From Struthidea cinerea (Eukaryota > Chordata > Aves > Passeriformes > Corcoracidae), in assembly GCA_013397865.1 (NCBI GenBank), contig VZTI01000606.1, forward strand, positions 1-64,000: a stretch of DNA of 64,000 nt. The letters are read 5' to 3'. Made by a program: the position numbers and the translations under genes. Positions 13,901 through 26,949 of this stretch are shown here, piece after piece (position 1 is the first letter of the stretch; each line of letters starts with the position of its first letter). A model generated the notes under the pieces. That model ran no database searches. It saw only the letters and a program-made list of their open reading frames with translations, and was not told where the DNA came from.

Positions 13901-15865
13901 AGCTGACGTGGTGCTCCTGCCATCTTGTGGCTCTGGTGCACGGCGTCCTAAGAACATAAACTCATTCATTTATATACTTGAACTAAGTTCCAGTATTAAC
14001 TCTCGTAGTCCCTATCTGTGGCACAGGATTGCCAGTAGTAGTCGCTCACACATGAACAGTTCAGATAAAGCATAGCCGTGTATCAAAATAAAAACACTAT
14101 GTATCAGGACAACATACCTGGAAAGAGAAAGACATTCTTACTTTGTAGACCTCTTTACTTCTCTGGACTCCAGCCATGCTTTCCCAAAGAGGAAAGAAAA
14201 ATATGTTTTATTACATTTATAGAAACACAAGTATAACAAATATATACATTTACCTATATAGAAAAGTATTTTTAATGTATTTTTCTCCTAGAAATCCATG
14301 CATTTGTACATATATGTACCATTCAAAAGGTATGCATTTAAATATCTGTGATTCTTAGTTGAACCTGAAGATGCCAGCAGATAAAGTATGTGGTCAGCCT
14401 TACTTATTTCAATTTCTCTTCTTCCTGAGAGAATCAAGACATATGATTACTTCCCCCACAACTGCAGCTTCCAGGAGCTACCACATCAACTCAGACAATC
14501 TGACCTGAATGTAAACCATTTAACTCAACCCAACAAACCATCACGTTTCCATTCAGATAGATTCAGTCTGAAATGAAATATTGAGCTTGTTTTCCCAATT
14601 GGAAAGCAAAACATTGCAACAAAATTGAAACCTAAGCACTGAAAACATCAATTTTGCTGACTTTGGTCTGTTCAGCTCATTGTGACCACACTCAGTTTAC
14701 ATTAGAAAGCCTTAATCAGATCTAATCAAAAGCCACCAGCTGATCAATCGGTATGAATGGAAACTGCTGTCTTCCTTCATTTTACCTTGGGGTCCAAACA
14801 TAGAAACTGGCAATTTTTCTCTGTCCTGAGAACTTCAAGCCTGACCACATAAGATCAAGGCTTACATAGATCATCCACCATCAGTTCCATAGAGCTAATA
14901 CACACACCCACACAAAAACCAGAAAGAAATCAGAGTGTGAGCAATGGTGGCCAGGTTCTTGAGGTCCTCCGATGACTTCTTGAATAGAGGCCATGATGTG
15001 GGAATTTGGCGATAGTACAAAGAAGGCATATGCAATTGCTACTACAGAGAAGGAGTAAAGTGTTTACCATTCCATCCTGGCCATATCCTATGACAATATA
15101 TTAAATGTTCTTAATTTTTATATGAAAGGACTGGCACATTACAGCACTGCCAAGACCACTCAGCTATAGATAGCCCTTTCTCTTTCTGATGAAAAAGGAA
15201 AACTGTATTTGGAGAGAAAAGATTGAATCAGCATCTTCAGGAGAGTAGAACTCTTAATACCATTCAAGAATTTTTACCATGGTAAAGAAATTACAGCTGT
15301 TCAGTGAGAGGATATTGCTGCTGGTTCACTGAATATTCTTTGGTGCCAAGTGGCACAATTAGTTAGTTAGCAACTGTGGTAATTTCTCGTACACAGCTGG
15401 GATGAGTGGTTGAAATGGAAATTGAAAAACCCATTTGACTCCTTGACTCTGTACAGGAGTGCTTTACCAACAGTGAAAACCGTCCCAATACAGGGACTGT
15501 ACTGACTCATGTGATTGGAGAATACAGATCAAAGACTATCATTCCACTATCATTTTAACAAAGCAGTTGCCTGGGACTGGAAGACTTTATTCTCTTTTTA
15601 TTATCACTGTAACTGTGACTCAGGGGTGTGCTATCCCAGAAAAAAAGTGACCATGACACATGGTATCAGCAAACTGCTTTGCACTCAGAAGTGTTCAGTG
15701 TGCAAGTGCTTCTCACTTTGATCACCCAGAGCTTTATCATAGATAGATGAGCATGTTTACTATATTATAACCCTCAGCACCAACAGATGATTATTAGTAA
15801 AAAAAATATTGCTGAGTCTTACTTTAAAAGTTTGTCTTGCCCAGGCAAAAAGACTTTTTTGGAGA
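7910..15865. other. Intergenic, no gene seen
   Basis: About 8 kb of AT-rich DNA without a supportable gene. Opposed ORFs of about 100 codons at 9,751-10,099 mirror one another and have no family resemblance. A TATA-like element (CTATATAAGG, about 12,283) sits in a moderately GC-rich patch at 12,240-12,480 that could be an old unrecognised repeat. No RNA genes were seen. Confidence 0.5.
10219..10246. repeat. (CA)14 microsatellite
   Basis: A perfect run of 14 CA units, directly visible. It is a probable length-polymorphic marker. Confidence 0.98.
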
Positions 15866-15869
15866 TTAT

Positions 15870-16560
15870 AGATCTTTGTAGCTTGTAAAAGACCTCTGGA
15901 AACCTGCTCAAAGCAGGATGAACTCAGAGCCGGTTGCTTAGTTGAATTATGAACACCTCCAAGGCTGGAGATTTCACAATCTCTTTAGAACATCTGCTCT
16001 AGTACTTGAATACACTTATTGCAGAAAAAAATTCCTAATATCTCATTGGAGTTTCCTGTACTGCTCTTTATGCCCTTTATCTCTCAGCCCTTCACTGTTC
16101 AACTGAAATAAGAGTCTGACTCCATCCTCCTTGTACTTGCTCATTCACTATCTCAAGGCAGCAAGTAAAATCCCCCCATCTCAGCTTTCTCATCTCAACA
16201 CAGAACAAAGCCAGCACTAGGTACGCCACATGCTCTAGCCCACTCTTCATTCCAATTGCCTTCCAGTGAACTTTCTTCAGTATGCCTATGTCTTTCTTGT
16301 ACTATGGAAGCCCCAAACAGGCCATAGTAGTCCAGCCCAAATGCTAAACAGAAGGGAATGATCATGATCACTTCTCTGAGCCTGCTGACTACACTTTTGC
16401 AAATACAGTGGATGTGGGTGGTCCTTTTCTTCATTGCATGTTCAGCTTGTGAACTCCTTTCTTGACAGTCAGAACCCCAGCCTCTGTATGAGGGTTCCAT
16501 CATTTCACCAATCTGACAAGGCCCCTCTGGATCCACCCACCCTCTATTTTCACTATCCAA
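15870..16560 (-). mobile_element. Old CR1 LINE fragment, - strand
   Basis: Read on the + strand it is the antisense of a CR1 3' half. Diagnostic phrases are 'acctccaaggctggagattt' (about 15,955), 'ttcctaatatctcattgga' (about 16,031), 'aagagtctgactccatcctc' (about 16,110), 'atgtctttcttgtac' (about 16,286) and 'gatcacttctctgagcctgc' (about 16,366). Divergence from the CR1 consensus I know is high, so this is an old insertion. The 125-codon ORF inside it is a by-product of the repeat. Confidence 0.8.
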
Positions 16561-16702
16561 TCTATATTTCACCAGCTGGCTACCATAGCATATAGCAGAT
16601 TCTGGTCGATATCTAAGAATCCTGAAGTTGAGGAATCAGAGTACAAACAATTTTTTTGCAGCCTTTCTGTCCCTGGAATATCAGTTCAGATAGGAATTAT
16701 AT

Positions 16703-16742
16703 CTTGAAACTTGATATTAATACTTGAAACTTGATATTAATA
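16703..16742. repeat. Perfect 20-bp tandem duplication
   Basis: The unit CTTGAAACTTGATATTAATA occurs twice head to tail without a mismatch. The lack of divergence suggests a recent slippage event or a variable-number site. Confidence 0.95.
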
Positions 16743-19700
16743 CATTCTTTGCTTATGCTGATGAAAAAAATAACTGATAATTATCAGAAAGATGCAGTTT
16801 AAAGTCTTTGTTCAAAAATATTTAGAAGGTTAATATCAGGTGTCTTCAGGTTTCTGAATAATAGCTCTCCTAAAATATTTGATAGTTAATAACAAGCTCA
16901 ACTGAAAGGGAGAATTTTCAGGTGCTCTGAGAAACAGAGTGATTTTTCCACTATGGAGTTATGTTTCCAGGCACTTCCATTTTTCTGAACAACTTTTTTC
17001 TAGCTGATGTCTTGTCTTCTCTTGTCCTGTTTATAAATTATTGCAGAAAATCAGAGCAGCATCAAGTGAGACATTGGTAAAAATAAATTAACTTCTTCAG
17101 TTATAAGAAAATAATTACTTTTCACCTTTATTTGAATCAAATATCCTGGAGGACAAAATGGTTTAACCATGAGTAAATACATTCTGCAGATGAGCTGGAA
17201 TTGGATGAGCTATGATAATTGAAAACTGAATATATAATCCATTACAGTGTGCTAGATCTCCATGCAACACACTTCATTGGTGGATGAGACCAGGCTTAAT
17301 TTTCAGAAAGAAGGGTGAATATATGTGTTTAACTGTATTGCAGTAGTACATACCAGAATTGCAGCCCCCACCGGATGCATCATCACCAGAATCCTACAGC
17401 GCTGAATACCATGTACACAAGACAAAGACCCTCTGCCTCAAGCAAATAGTATCTAGGACCAGGACAAGAGAAAATAGAGAGAAATGCTAAACAATTTCTA
17501 AGAACATCAAGATGAAAAAAAATCCAAAATTAGTTACATATTAAAATACTCAAAGTCCTCTATCAGTGACTCAAATTTCCAAGGTCAAGTTCCTCTGATA
17601 CTAGAGAGAAAGTATGAAATCCACTGGCCAAATGATAGTTTTAACACCACTTTAATACCAGTACACAGAGAATGTCTCAGTTTTATCAGTTGCTTTTAAC
17701 TTAAATGCCAGAAGTATGAGTTATTGATTTAAGAGTAGCAACTGGCCTGATAGTTGTGTGTTGCTATAGGCCCTAATATCCTTTCTTACCTCTTTGTCTT
17801 GTGTTTGAAGACCTTGAGAATTATGCATAAACGGATATTTTTTAAGTGACTGCTGTAAAATTAATTATGCTGAAATTAAGAAATGTGAGGATTAAAGTGG
17901 TGTTTGTCACATTTATTTCATTCACCTGGTTGAATGCATTGTAAAAGTCTTAATTATACCATCACATGTTGTACAGATTTCTACCTTTCTCAGTACAGAG
18001 TACAAATCATCTCTTGGAACACATCACTGATTTGCAGCAAAAGAAGCACTTGCTCATAACACCTTGGTTTGATTTGTCATTGACACTGGGAGATGTAAAC
18101 TGAAGTTGGAATCAAGATGGTCTTCTGAGTAAGACAGCTGAAATCTATCCCACTGAATCACATTTTATCCCTGCCTCTGTCACAGAGACTCATCAGCTGA
18201 GCAGAAAAGCTTTTAAATTATTTTCTCAGGTGTCTACTAATTATGAGTTTCTCATTAAATGCCTGGATAAAAATCAAGCTCCAGACAGCCTGAAGTTGGC
18301 ATCCAAGACTGAAACACTTTAGCCCTAAAACCATACTGTATTTCAGTTTCCCCTCTGTAAAAAACAAGCTGGTATTTTTACATCTCTAGACATGCAGTAT
18401 ATTAAATAAATAAATTTATCATAGTTCAATAATCAAGATCACATGAGTTATTATTCTGTCTTCAAAGAAGACAGATTAAATATTGCAGTGAATCGCACCG
18501 TGATATTAATAAAACATTAAATAGCTTCTCACTAAGTAAGCATGAATTTGGAACAATAAAAAATAAACAGAATACCTCAAAGAATATATGCATAAGGGTC
18601 TTGCTCAGCAGTAAGGTTTCACACACAGAGAAAACCTTAATTTTTGCTTTTTTTATGCCCAAGATACTTGATCTTGCAACAGGTTCCTTTTTACATAAGA
18701 GAGATTAAATTTTTAGTATTTAAATTTCAGGTAATCCCCTTCAATCTAGTCACTGATTGAATTACAAATACAGGATAATTTTGACAGCTTTGCAATAATC
18801 AGCATATTTATACTGTGATATTGCCATCAAATTCAAAATTTTTTTTCTTCAGCTCTAGAATAGGACAAACTCATAATTGCAGCTTATAAGTAACACCTCA
18901 TAACTATAAGAGTTTCAAATGAATCACTCCATTTGGTTCAGCATTTTTTTGTCTCACAACATTGTTACATTTTAAAGCTCCTATCAGTGAGATAGGCTAC
19001 AGACATCAATCAGCAAAAAAACAAAGTATATATCTTTATTTTCATGGAAACTTGGCTGTTGTTAATGTGTATTTAAGCAGACGAAAGTAATCACTCAGAT
19101 CCAAAGATAATTGCAAGTAGGTAAACCAAAGGTAGAAACTTGTATTCACATGACCATGTCTATATTGAGCACCAAGAAAGCCTGTAGCTTTGTGGTAAAG
19201 GGAACTTTTGTGCATTAATAACATTAACAGTTGATTTTTTTAAGAGATTGAATTTTCATCAGTTTATGAAAAAGGCAAAAGACTGTCAAGTTCAAAAATA
19301 GTCTTTCATATACCAGAACTATATGTGGTGTGCTTTTCTGTGGTAATTTGGCTTCAATCCAGCTCCCTAAGCTGCCTTTTAGCGATACTTTACTTATGAT
19401 TAAGCCCTTACTCACTTGTTGTACAGACTGTTTAACATTTAAAAGGAAATTTTATTGAAAAGGTTGCTCCTGTGGTTCAGACACTTTTTTCTTTTTTCGA
19501 ATTACTAATTACTATAGGGGAAATCCTTCCTACACTGATTACTGAACGTTCAAAAGAACAGTGGAGGACTAACCAGAAATATCCATCTCGTTCCAAAGTT
19601 AATCTAGACCTATGATCCAAATGTAATCTTTCAGACCAGCTATCACAGGTTCAGCTGTTAAAGCTGTCCTCAAATACAACTGATGCATCTTCATGGCCAC

Positions 19701-22390
19701 TTATTACCATCAATTACTAAAACAAAACTTTTGAATGGAAGATGACCAACTTGCAAAATTTTGTTTTTACTGATCATAGACTGGCAAAATGATAAGAAAA
19801 TAAACAGAGGTTTTATGACTAAAATTGTGAGGATTTTTTTGATAGTAGGTGATGACTTACTATATGGAACAAAACTGCCAACATGAAAAGTTTTTGCTAA
19901 AAGGGAAGTCCCATTTTTAGATTGTGAAAAAGCAATATTTTTCTACTTGAGGGATGTCTCAGTAAGAATATCATCAAAACAGAATCCATTTAAAAATTCT
20001 GAGGAGATGATATACCAGTGACTTTCAACAGAGAATCACCTGAGAAAGAGCATTCTGTTTTAATAGCCAGACACTAAAGAGGAATGCTAAGCTTGGAAAG
20101 AAAAGGTACTGTTGAATTATTAAAGATGAGTAAGAAGATAAATCACAGTATATGGAAAGGACAATCCTAAGAGGGGCTGGAAAGTGACGCTTCACAGGCA
20201 AGAAGCAGCAGCTTCTATTTTTTTCAAAAATATACTCTATGAGCAATCCTCCTGACATTTTGGTACAGGGCTTTTCTCCCCAAAAAGTGTAATCAGAGCT
20301 GCCCCCAGATTATTCTTCTTTAGTGTATGGAACAGAGCTATGAGCACATGTGGAGTTCTGCAGGGGACTTTTATACTCAAAAATGTTTTAAAGCAATTTA
20401 GCCAATTGTACTTGCAAAATTATCAGTAATAAATACAGGTGAAAAGCACTGGTGGTATCAGTATAGGAAGAAAAAAAATCCTTGGGGTTTAGAGAACATA
20501 GGAATATTGAATATTAGGTGTGCAGGCTACAGCATTACAGATTAGACTGTGCAGGAGGTAGATTCACTGTGACTACTAGATCTGGACGCATTGCTCACAC
20601 CTTGTCATATGAGATGCAAGGTGCTTGGAAATCCCCAGTGGAAGCATTGATAGTTCATTTTGCAGATTCAAGAGACCTTCCTGTGCCTCCTTCAGCCAAA
20701 AGTTATGGCAGAAATGTGGATATCATATGTGTGTCATCCCTGTCCACAGTTATAACACCAGGCCCTCAGCAGGGCCTGGCATCTTATTCAAGCTCCCTAA
20801 TGGAAATCCATAGTAGGAGCAAGTTTCTTTTTTTATTCTCTTAAAAGAGATGGAAAGCAATGCAAATGAAAATTATGCAGTAATAGTTGTCCAAGAGCCC
20901 AATGAGCATTTGTTGATAGAAAATTCGTCTGTCATACAGTCACACCCACAGGGTAATTAATTGCATCTTAATATAGGTCTGTAAGAAAGTAAGGCTGAAT
21001 CAGCAACTGGTAGGAATCATCTTTACCTATTATTTTTAGAAAAAAACACCACATGAATAAATTATGTAAAAGATGTCTTACTCAGTGCAACCAGATATCT
21101 GTTAAACAGCCACACTTGTTAAAACCTAATATATTTCTTCACTTATCAGAACTTTCCCATTTGTTTGTTACTGTTCCTCAGTGATCAGTGTCATCTTCTT
21201 GAACATCATTTCTACTGCTGTATTGAAATTTTAGAGGATATTTTACAATTTTATTCTTTCTGCAATATCAAAAAAATATCTGCAACCTTTTACTATAAAT
21301 GGATTGTAAATAAACAGTTTGATATGGGACGCCAGATTTCCCTGGAGGCAGAGCTCTGACAAGTGCCAAGTGCATCTTAATTCTACACTTTTAGTCATTC
21401 CAGGGTGATCAAAAATTCAACAAACATTAATAAGTAGTTCACCACTAAAATGTACTTGAAAATCCAAATATTGCCAGTTTCTGTCTTCATAAAGACTGAT
21501 ATAAGTTTCCTTGGAAAACCCTTAAAGACAGTTTTTTCCTAGCTTCTCCATTGTTTCCTCATTCTTTGAAGCATAGCTAGTAAATCTCAAAGGGTTTTTT
21601 TTTTTCAGTTCCGGTGAGTATTTGGTTACTTTTACAGTCAGGAGGTTAGAAGTGAAAAGAACCAAAACTTAGAAAAAGGAAAACAACTCAAGTAATATTT
21701 TCCAAGACTGACAGGGAAAGGGAACAGTCAGGTATGGAAAGGGTTAGGGGTTTTTTCATAATTTCTGTTCTCAATTTCTTCAAGCCTTTTTTTAAAAAAA
21801 TAACTATATAAACATTACATGTCTACTAGATGTCAGTGTTCATTGTTTTAGTTTCAACACAAACAAGATTTAAAGAGTGAAAAAATATCAAGCATATTCT
21901 TCCAAGTTAAATGAGGACTTTGGAAAGTACTATACCAAAATTCACAATACAACTACATTGCTTCATTTGTTGTTTGCAGTTTTTCTGTTTTCCCTCAGGA
22001 ATTTAATGCCTAGGCTTTTAAATGCAAATTTAGGTCTCTCCCTTATATATGTAACCTGTTATTTAATCTTGTAGTTAAAAGTTTTTCACTTTGTCTGTAC
22101 TGCCAAGGGTATACATAACAGAAGTGAAAAATCTGATTAATACTACTATCAGGAGTCTGTACTAATCTCTTCTATCCAGAGAAGTCATAGGTTATTTCCG
22201 AGCTGATGTCATTTTTAGAAAAAAAAGCATTTTTGAAGTCCTGACATGATTGGGAAACTTATAATCTAAAATACATCCTCCATATTAAGATTTTTATTCT
22301 ATGTGTCCGCTTTTGCCCCCTTCATTTTGTGAAATACTTCAGGACCCCGATGATAGACATGGCATAAGCAAAAGGTCAAAATTGTCACAT

Positions 22391-22433
22391 AAAAATTAGT
22401 ACTTCAGAAGTACTAAAAATTAGTACTTCAGAG
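22391..22433. repeat. 24-bp near-tandem duplication
   Basis: A unit beginning AAAAATTAGTACTTCAGA is repeated once, the second copy truncated after about 19 bases. Each unit also contains a short palindrome (AGTACTTCAGAAGTACT) that could form a small hairpin. Confidence 0.9.
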
Positions 22434-22984
22434 GTTTACACTTAGAAGAGGTGAATCAAAACCACATATGTGCATTGCCTGTCTAAACAGAAATTATTGC
22501 TGTCCTGATATTCATCCACAGTACTTATTTGTGCAATGAAAAATTTGCCGTCCACAGCACGTGGTCCCCCACCTCAGAAGGCTCTGGAGTGAGACCAACA
22601 CAAGGCTGTACCAGAGCTGAGGATCCCAGCTCAGCCAGGGAGAGAAGGCCTGGGGCTGAGCTTATAGAGAGCTCCTGGAGCCACAGGTGTGGGTGGAAGC
22701 CCAAGGTGAGGCTGGTCAGGGGCTTTATGGCTTATTAGTGCTCATAAGGCCCTGATAATGGTGAGTCAGAAGTCACACAGCCATGCCAGGCTATGGGTTC
22801 TTTGGTTTACCAGTACGTAAAAACAAGTTAAATATTGACATGACTGTCCCCAGCTAGAGCAAGACAGAAACAGTAATTTCAAACCAAAGAGGCACAGGAA
22901 GCACAAAAGACAGTTCTTGAATTCAAGACTAATAGTTCTATAAGCAGCAACTTCTGATTTCTCTATTAAAATCTATATCACAGA

Positions 22985-24070
22985 ACCACAGAAACCAGGA
23001 GAGGAATAGGTTTAAAGACACCATCTAGTCTATTCACCTGCCCCAAATGCTGTAGAACTGCTGCTGTGTTATTCCTAGCAGCTGAACTGAAAAATCTCCA
23101 GTGATGGCTTTATATAAGGCATAAGCCTAAGATACACACCCTGCTGGAAATTATTTAGGGTTTTGTGTAGGCTTCTTAACTTAAAGAGTTAACATCAGTC
23201 TATTATTTCTTCTACCTCAGAGTCTATTATTTCTTATCCTAACAATCAAGAACACAGAGAACAGATTATTTTTTTCCTCTTTCTGTTAGTTTCTTCTGGT
23301 TTTCACAACGGATGAACTGCTACCTCTCTCATTTCCCTCCTGACTAAACAACTCCAGATCCTTCAAGATTTCCTCATAGGTCACATCTTTTAGGAGGTGG
23401 ACTACTCTTGCTGTTTATTTCTAAATTTTCTCAAATTGTTCTGTATTGTTCATGTAGCATGAGGGTTGAAAGAAATACTCTGGTTGATGAACACATGGTA
23501 AATATACCAGAAAGTTGACTTTCAAGGCACAACCTGGCATTTGTCTTTATTGGCTAGCACCCTTTTCCAGATTTTTTTCTCAAGTGTGCCAGAAACACTT
23601 TGAATTTTAATGCTATCTTCTAGTGTAGTTGGTGTCATCTGTAAATTTAAGGCATGCTCTCTTTTTCTTCATTGTGGACACTAATGAAAATGTATTCTCT
23701 TCTGGTGAAGAATCACTAAGTAATACTCTATAAGAACAGTTTTCCAACCAGTTTTGCGCTCTTCAGTAGTTTCATCTAGATCATTTTTCCACAGTTTACT
23801 TATGACAATGTCATGTAAGAAAGTGTCAAAAGATGTAAAATCAAGCATCTTTCCTCACACAAAACCAAGTTCACGTTCATGAATGAAACTGCTTGACGCA
23901 ATTTGTCCTTAATGAACTTGTAGAGATTTACAAATTCCTTTTCGCAATATTTGTTTTGGTAGTTTTTGGTAATAAAAGGTAAGCGCCTATAACTGCCTAG
24001 ATTTCCTTTGTGATGTGCCTACCCTCCTGCAGACTTTTTGAGTATCACCTGTTTCCTAAAGGTTTACAAA
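22985..24070 (-). mobile_element. Ancient CR1-like LINE fragment, - strand
   Basis: Scattered phrases follow, in order, the antisense of an old amniote CR1: 'aaatctccagtgatgg' (23,091), 'catttgtctttattgg' (about 23,539), 'ttgaattttaatgctatctt' (about 23,600), 'ggtgtcatctgtaaattt' (about 23,630), 'gttttccaaccagttttg' (about 23,739) and 'gtgtcaaaagatgta' (about 23,823). The order and spacing correspond to the reverse-transcriptase half. The sequence is heavily diverged with indels and no frame survives. This copy probably predates the radiation of birds. The right border is uncertain. Confidence 0.65.
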
Positions 24071-24074
24071 GAGA

Positions 24075-25525
24075 ACTGTGAATGACTTTAAGACCACTTC
24101 AAGCTTGCTCTCTCATTTGGAATGTCTGCCCCAGGCCCAAACCAGCTCCTACAAAAGTTGCCTATAGAGCCCATCACTCCCTTTTGTCACCATTTGCATG
24201 TTCAGGGGCATGGAGTGGGAGGTGACCCCCTGCATGACTGTCCTGTAGACCATGTAGTGACATTTCCCCAGATATTAAATCCCGTAGTTGACAGAAGACA
24301 AAGGCAACACTTCCTAAAGAACAGGGCCCTTAAAGCAGTATAAGGAGTTATGCTTGTTCCTACAGAAGCTGTACATTAAGTATTTTGTGTGTTATTATCT
24401 CATTCCTGTTTGACTCTTTTCCAACACTGTTGGGTGTGGCAGATCCAGCAGCTGCTGTCAGAAGTATCTCATTCACTGTCTTCAAGAACAAGTTAAAGGA
24501 AGTCAGTCATCTTCCCTATTGTATTCATTGAGATCACTGAAATATGTTCCTTCCTGAATGAAAGGCAGTCTCTGCAGGGAATGAAAACAGCCTGCCATGG
24601 GGTAGCATAGGTTAAACCCATATGCCACACTTTTAGATGTCCATTTTCTAGACAAATACTTGTTTTTTGGAGGAGCAAAATAAAGCAAATACATCTTTAG
24701 CAACAATAACCTAAACCAAATTATTATCACCCATATAAAAGTCCTTTGAAAGCCAAAGACACACAATTAATGTCATTGTTTTTCCATTCCCAGCAGAGAG
24801 GCTAACATGCCTACCCATGCTCTAGAGGGAATAAAGTACAAGACAAACTGAGATGCTAATCTTTCTGCTATAAACTGGAACATCATCAACAAATTTCCAT
24901 TTCCAGGTCTGAATAGTCACCTTGAAGCAAAGGTTGAGTTAAAATGAGTGCCTGAAATACTTTGCCAGGACAAACATTCTCTTCACCAGTATCAGCTATG
25001 TCTACACTAAGAGCTTTCACATGCAGAGGTGTTTCAGCTGCACTTCAGGATGAGACCCAGTGTTTGGGAGGTTTTTTGAGGAAAAGTAGATACAGAGAAA
25101 ACAGGAAGCAAATGTGCTCTAACATGCTTCAGTTCACTCACGATCATACAGATTTTCAGTTTGGTTTATCAATAGGTTAAGATTGCAGCAGACATGTTCA
25201 TCTGCTCAGATTCAGCATTTCAATGACATTTCATCTGGTCTGCATATAAGAAACACATTTTATCTGCTTTTAGCTTTAAGAGGTAATGTCCTAATTTACT
25301 TCTTGGAACCAAAAACATAGCTCCATATTAAAAGTGCTAGAATGTCAGTCGCAAAGGCTGCTTTAAACAGCACTATTTTGATTGCTTTCTACTTCTCTTC
25401 TCAATGTGTCTCCTCTAGTATTCACACGTTTGTTGAATTCTGAAAATTCTTCAGAAGCCAAATTTCCAGAGACAGTTTTGACAGTCTTCATAGTCACTGA
25501 AATGTTGACAGCGGAGGGAACTAGA
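24075..25525. other. Intergenic, no gene seen
   Basis: Short stretch between two CR1 copies with only chance ORFs under 90 codons. No gene, RNA or clear repeat was recognised. Confidence 0.5.
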
Positions 25526-25527
25526 CA

Positions 25528-26942
25528 GTCATAAAATCCTTTAGATTGGAAAAGACCTCTAAGATCATTGAGTAAACCCACCACTGCCATGTTCACTGCT
25601 AATCCATGTCCTGAAGTGCCACATTTACGTGTCTTTCAAACACCGCTAGGGATGGTGACTTAAACTTCTCTTCTAGTGCTTGATTTCTTCCTTCAGTGAA
25701 GAACTTTTTCCTGGTATCCAACCTAAATCTCTCCTGGCACAACTCTTTTCCTCTCACTTGTTACCCGAGAAAAGAGCCCAGTCCTCTCATGGCCACACCC
25801 TCCCGTCAGGGGGTTGTAGAGGGTGAGAAGGTCCTCCCTGAGCCTCCTTTTCTCCAGGCTGAGTGCCCTTAGGTCCCTCAGCTGCTCTTCATCAAACTTG
25901 TGCTCCAGACCCTTCCCCAGCCCCATTGCCCTTCTCTGGACACACTCCAGCCCCTCAATGTCTTTCTTGTAGTGAGGGGCCCAAAACTGAATACAGGATT
26001 CGAGATGTGGCCTCACCAGTGCCCAGCACAGAGGGACAATTGCTGCCCTGGTCCTGCCACCACAATATCACTGATACAGGTCGGGGTGACATTGGGTACC
26101 TTGGCCACCTGGGCTGATGTTCACCTGCTCTAACCAGCACTCCCAGGTCCTTTTACAGCTTTCCAGCCACTCTGTCCCAGCCTGTAGCACTGCAGGGGCT
26201 TGTTGTGACCTAAGGGCAGGATCCAGTAATTTGCCTGATTGTATCTCAGACCACTGCTCTCAGCCCACTGATCTAGCCTGTCCTGATCCCTCTACAGACC
26301 CTTCCTGCCCTCCAGCAGATCAACACTCCCACCCAACTTGGTGTCATCTGCAACTGAGGGTGCACTTGAGTCCCTCATCCAAATCACTGATAAAGATATG
26401 AAACAAGGTTGTCCCCAGTATTGAGCCCTGAGGTCACCACTTGTGACCAGCAGCCAACTGGATTTAGCTCCTTTCACCACCTCTCTCTGGGCCCAGCCAT
26501 TCAGACTGTTTTTAACTTAGTGAAGAGTACACCCGTCCAGGCCATGAGCAGCCAGTTTCTCCAGGAGAATGCTGTGGGAAATGGTGTCAAAGGCTTTATT
26601 ACAGTCCAGGTAAGACAACATCCTCATAATTTCCTTCATTTACTACGCAGGTCACCTTCTCTTGGAAGGCCATTGGGTTGGTCAGGCAGGACCTGCCTTA
26701 CACAAACAGTGCTGGCTGGGTCTGATCCTCTGGTTGGGCCTGCACGTGCTGTGTGATTGCACTCAAGATGATCTGCTCCATGACCTTCCCCAGCACTGAG
26801 GTCAGGCTGACAGCCCTGTAGTTCCCCCTATACTCCTTCCAGCCCTTCTTGTAGATAAATGACATATTTGCCAATTTCCAGTCAACTGAGACCTTTCTGG
26901 GTTAACCAGGACTGCTGGTAAATGACTGAAAGTGTCTTGGAT
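25528..26942 (-). mobile_element. CR1 LINE fragment with decayed reverse transcriptase, - strand
   Basis: About 1.4 kb of CR1, the longest and best preserved copy here. On the - strand it runs from reverse-transcriptase sequence at about 26,940 to the 3' end at about 25,530. Two broken frames keep recognisable pieces. At 26,292-26,480 the catalytic-loop region reads VADDTKLGGSVDLLEGRKGL, with the active-site motif as VADD where the family has F/YADD. At 25,723-26,016 lies the C-terminal part (RPHLESCIQFWAPHYKKDI, then QRRAMG, then LEKRRLREDLLTLYN). Frameshifts separate these pieces, the 5' part of the element is missing, and no functional protein is possible. The copy is 5'-truncated, as is usual for CR1. 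Confidence 0.92.
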
Positions 26943-26949
26943 AAAAAAC

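Larger units (their letters stand above)
16570..22980. other. Intergenic, no gene seen
   Basis: AT-rich desert. It contains a 20-bp tandem duplication (16,703-16,742), a 24-bp partial duplication (22,391-22,433) and a moderately GC-rich island at 22,540-22,790. The ORF of 108 codons at 20,518-20,844 has no recognisable family and is treated as chance. Confidence 0.5.

Noticed and set aside
16195..16572. 125-codon ORF on the - strand
   Set aside because: It is the decayed 3' part of an old CR1 copy, not a host gene.
20518..20844. 108-codon ORF on the + strand
   Set aside because: No family resemblance, no splice or promoter context, and no repeat of its pattern elsewhere. Length is within chance for 64 kb read in six frames.
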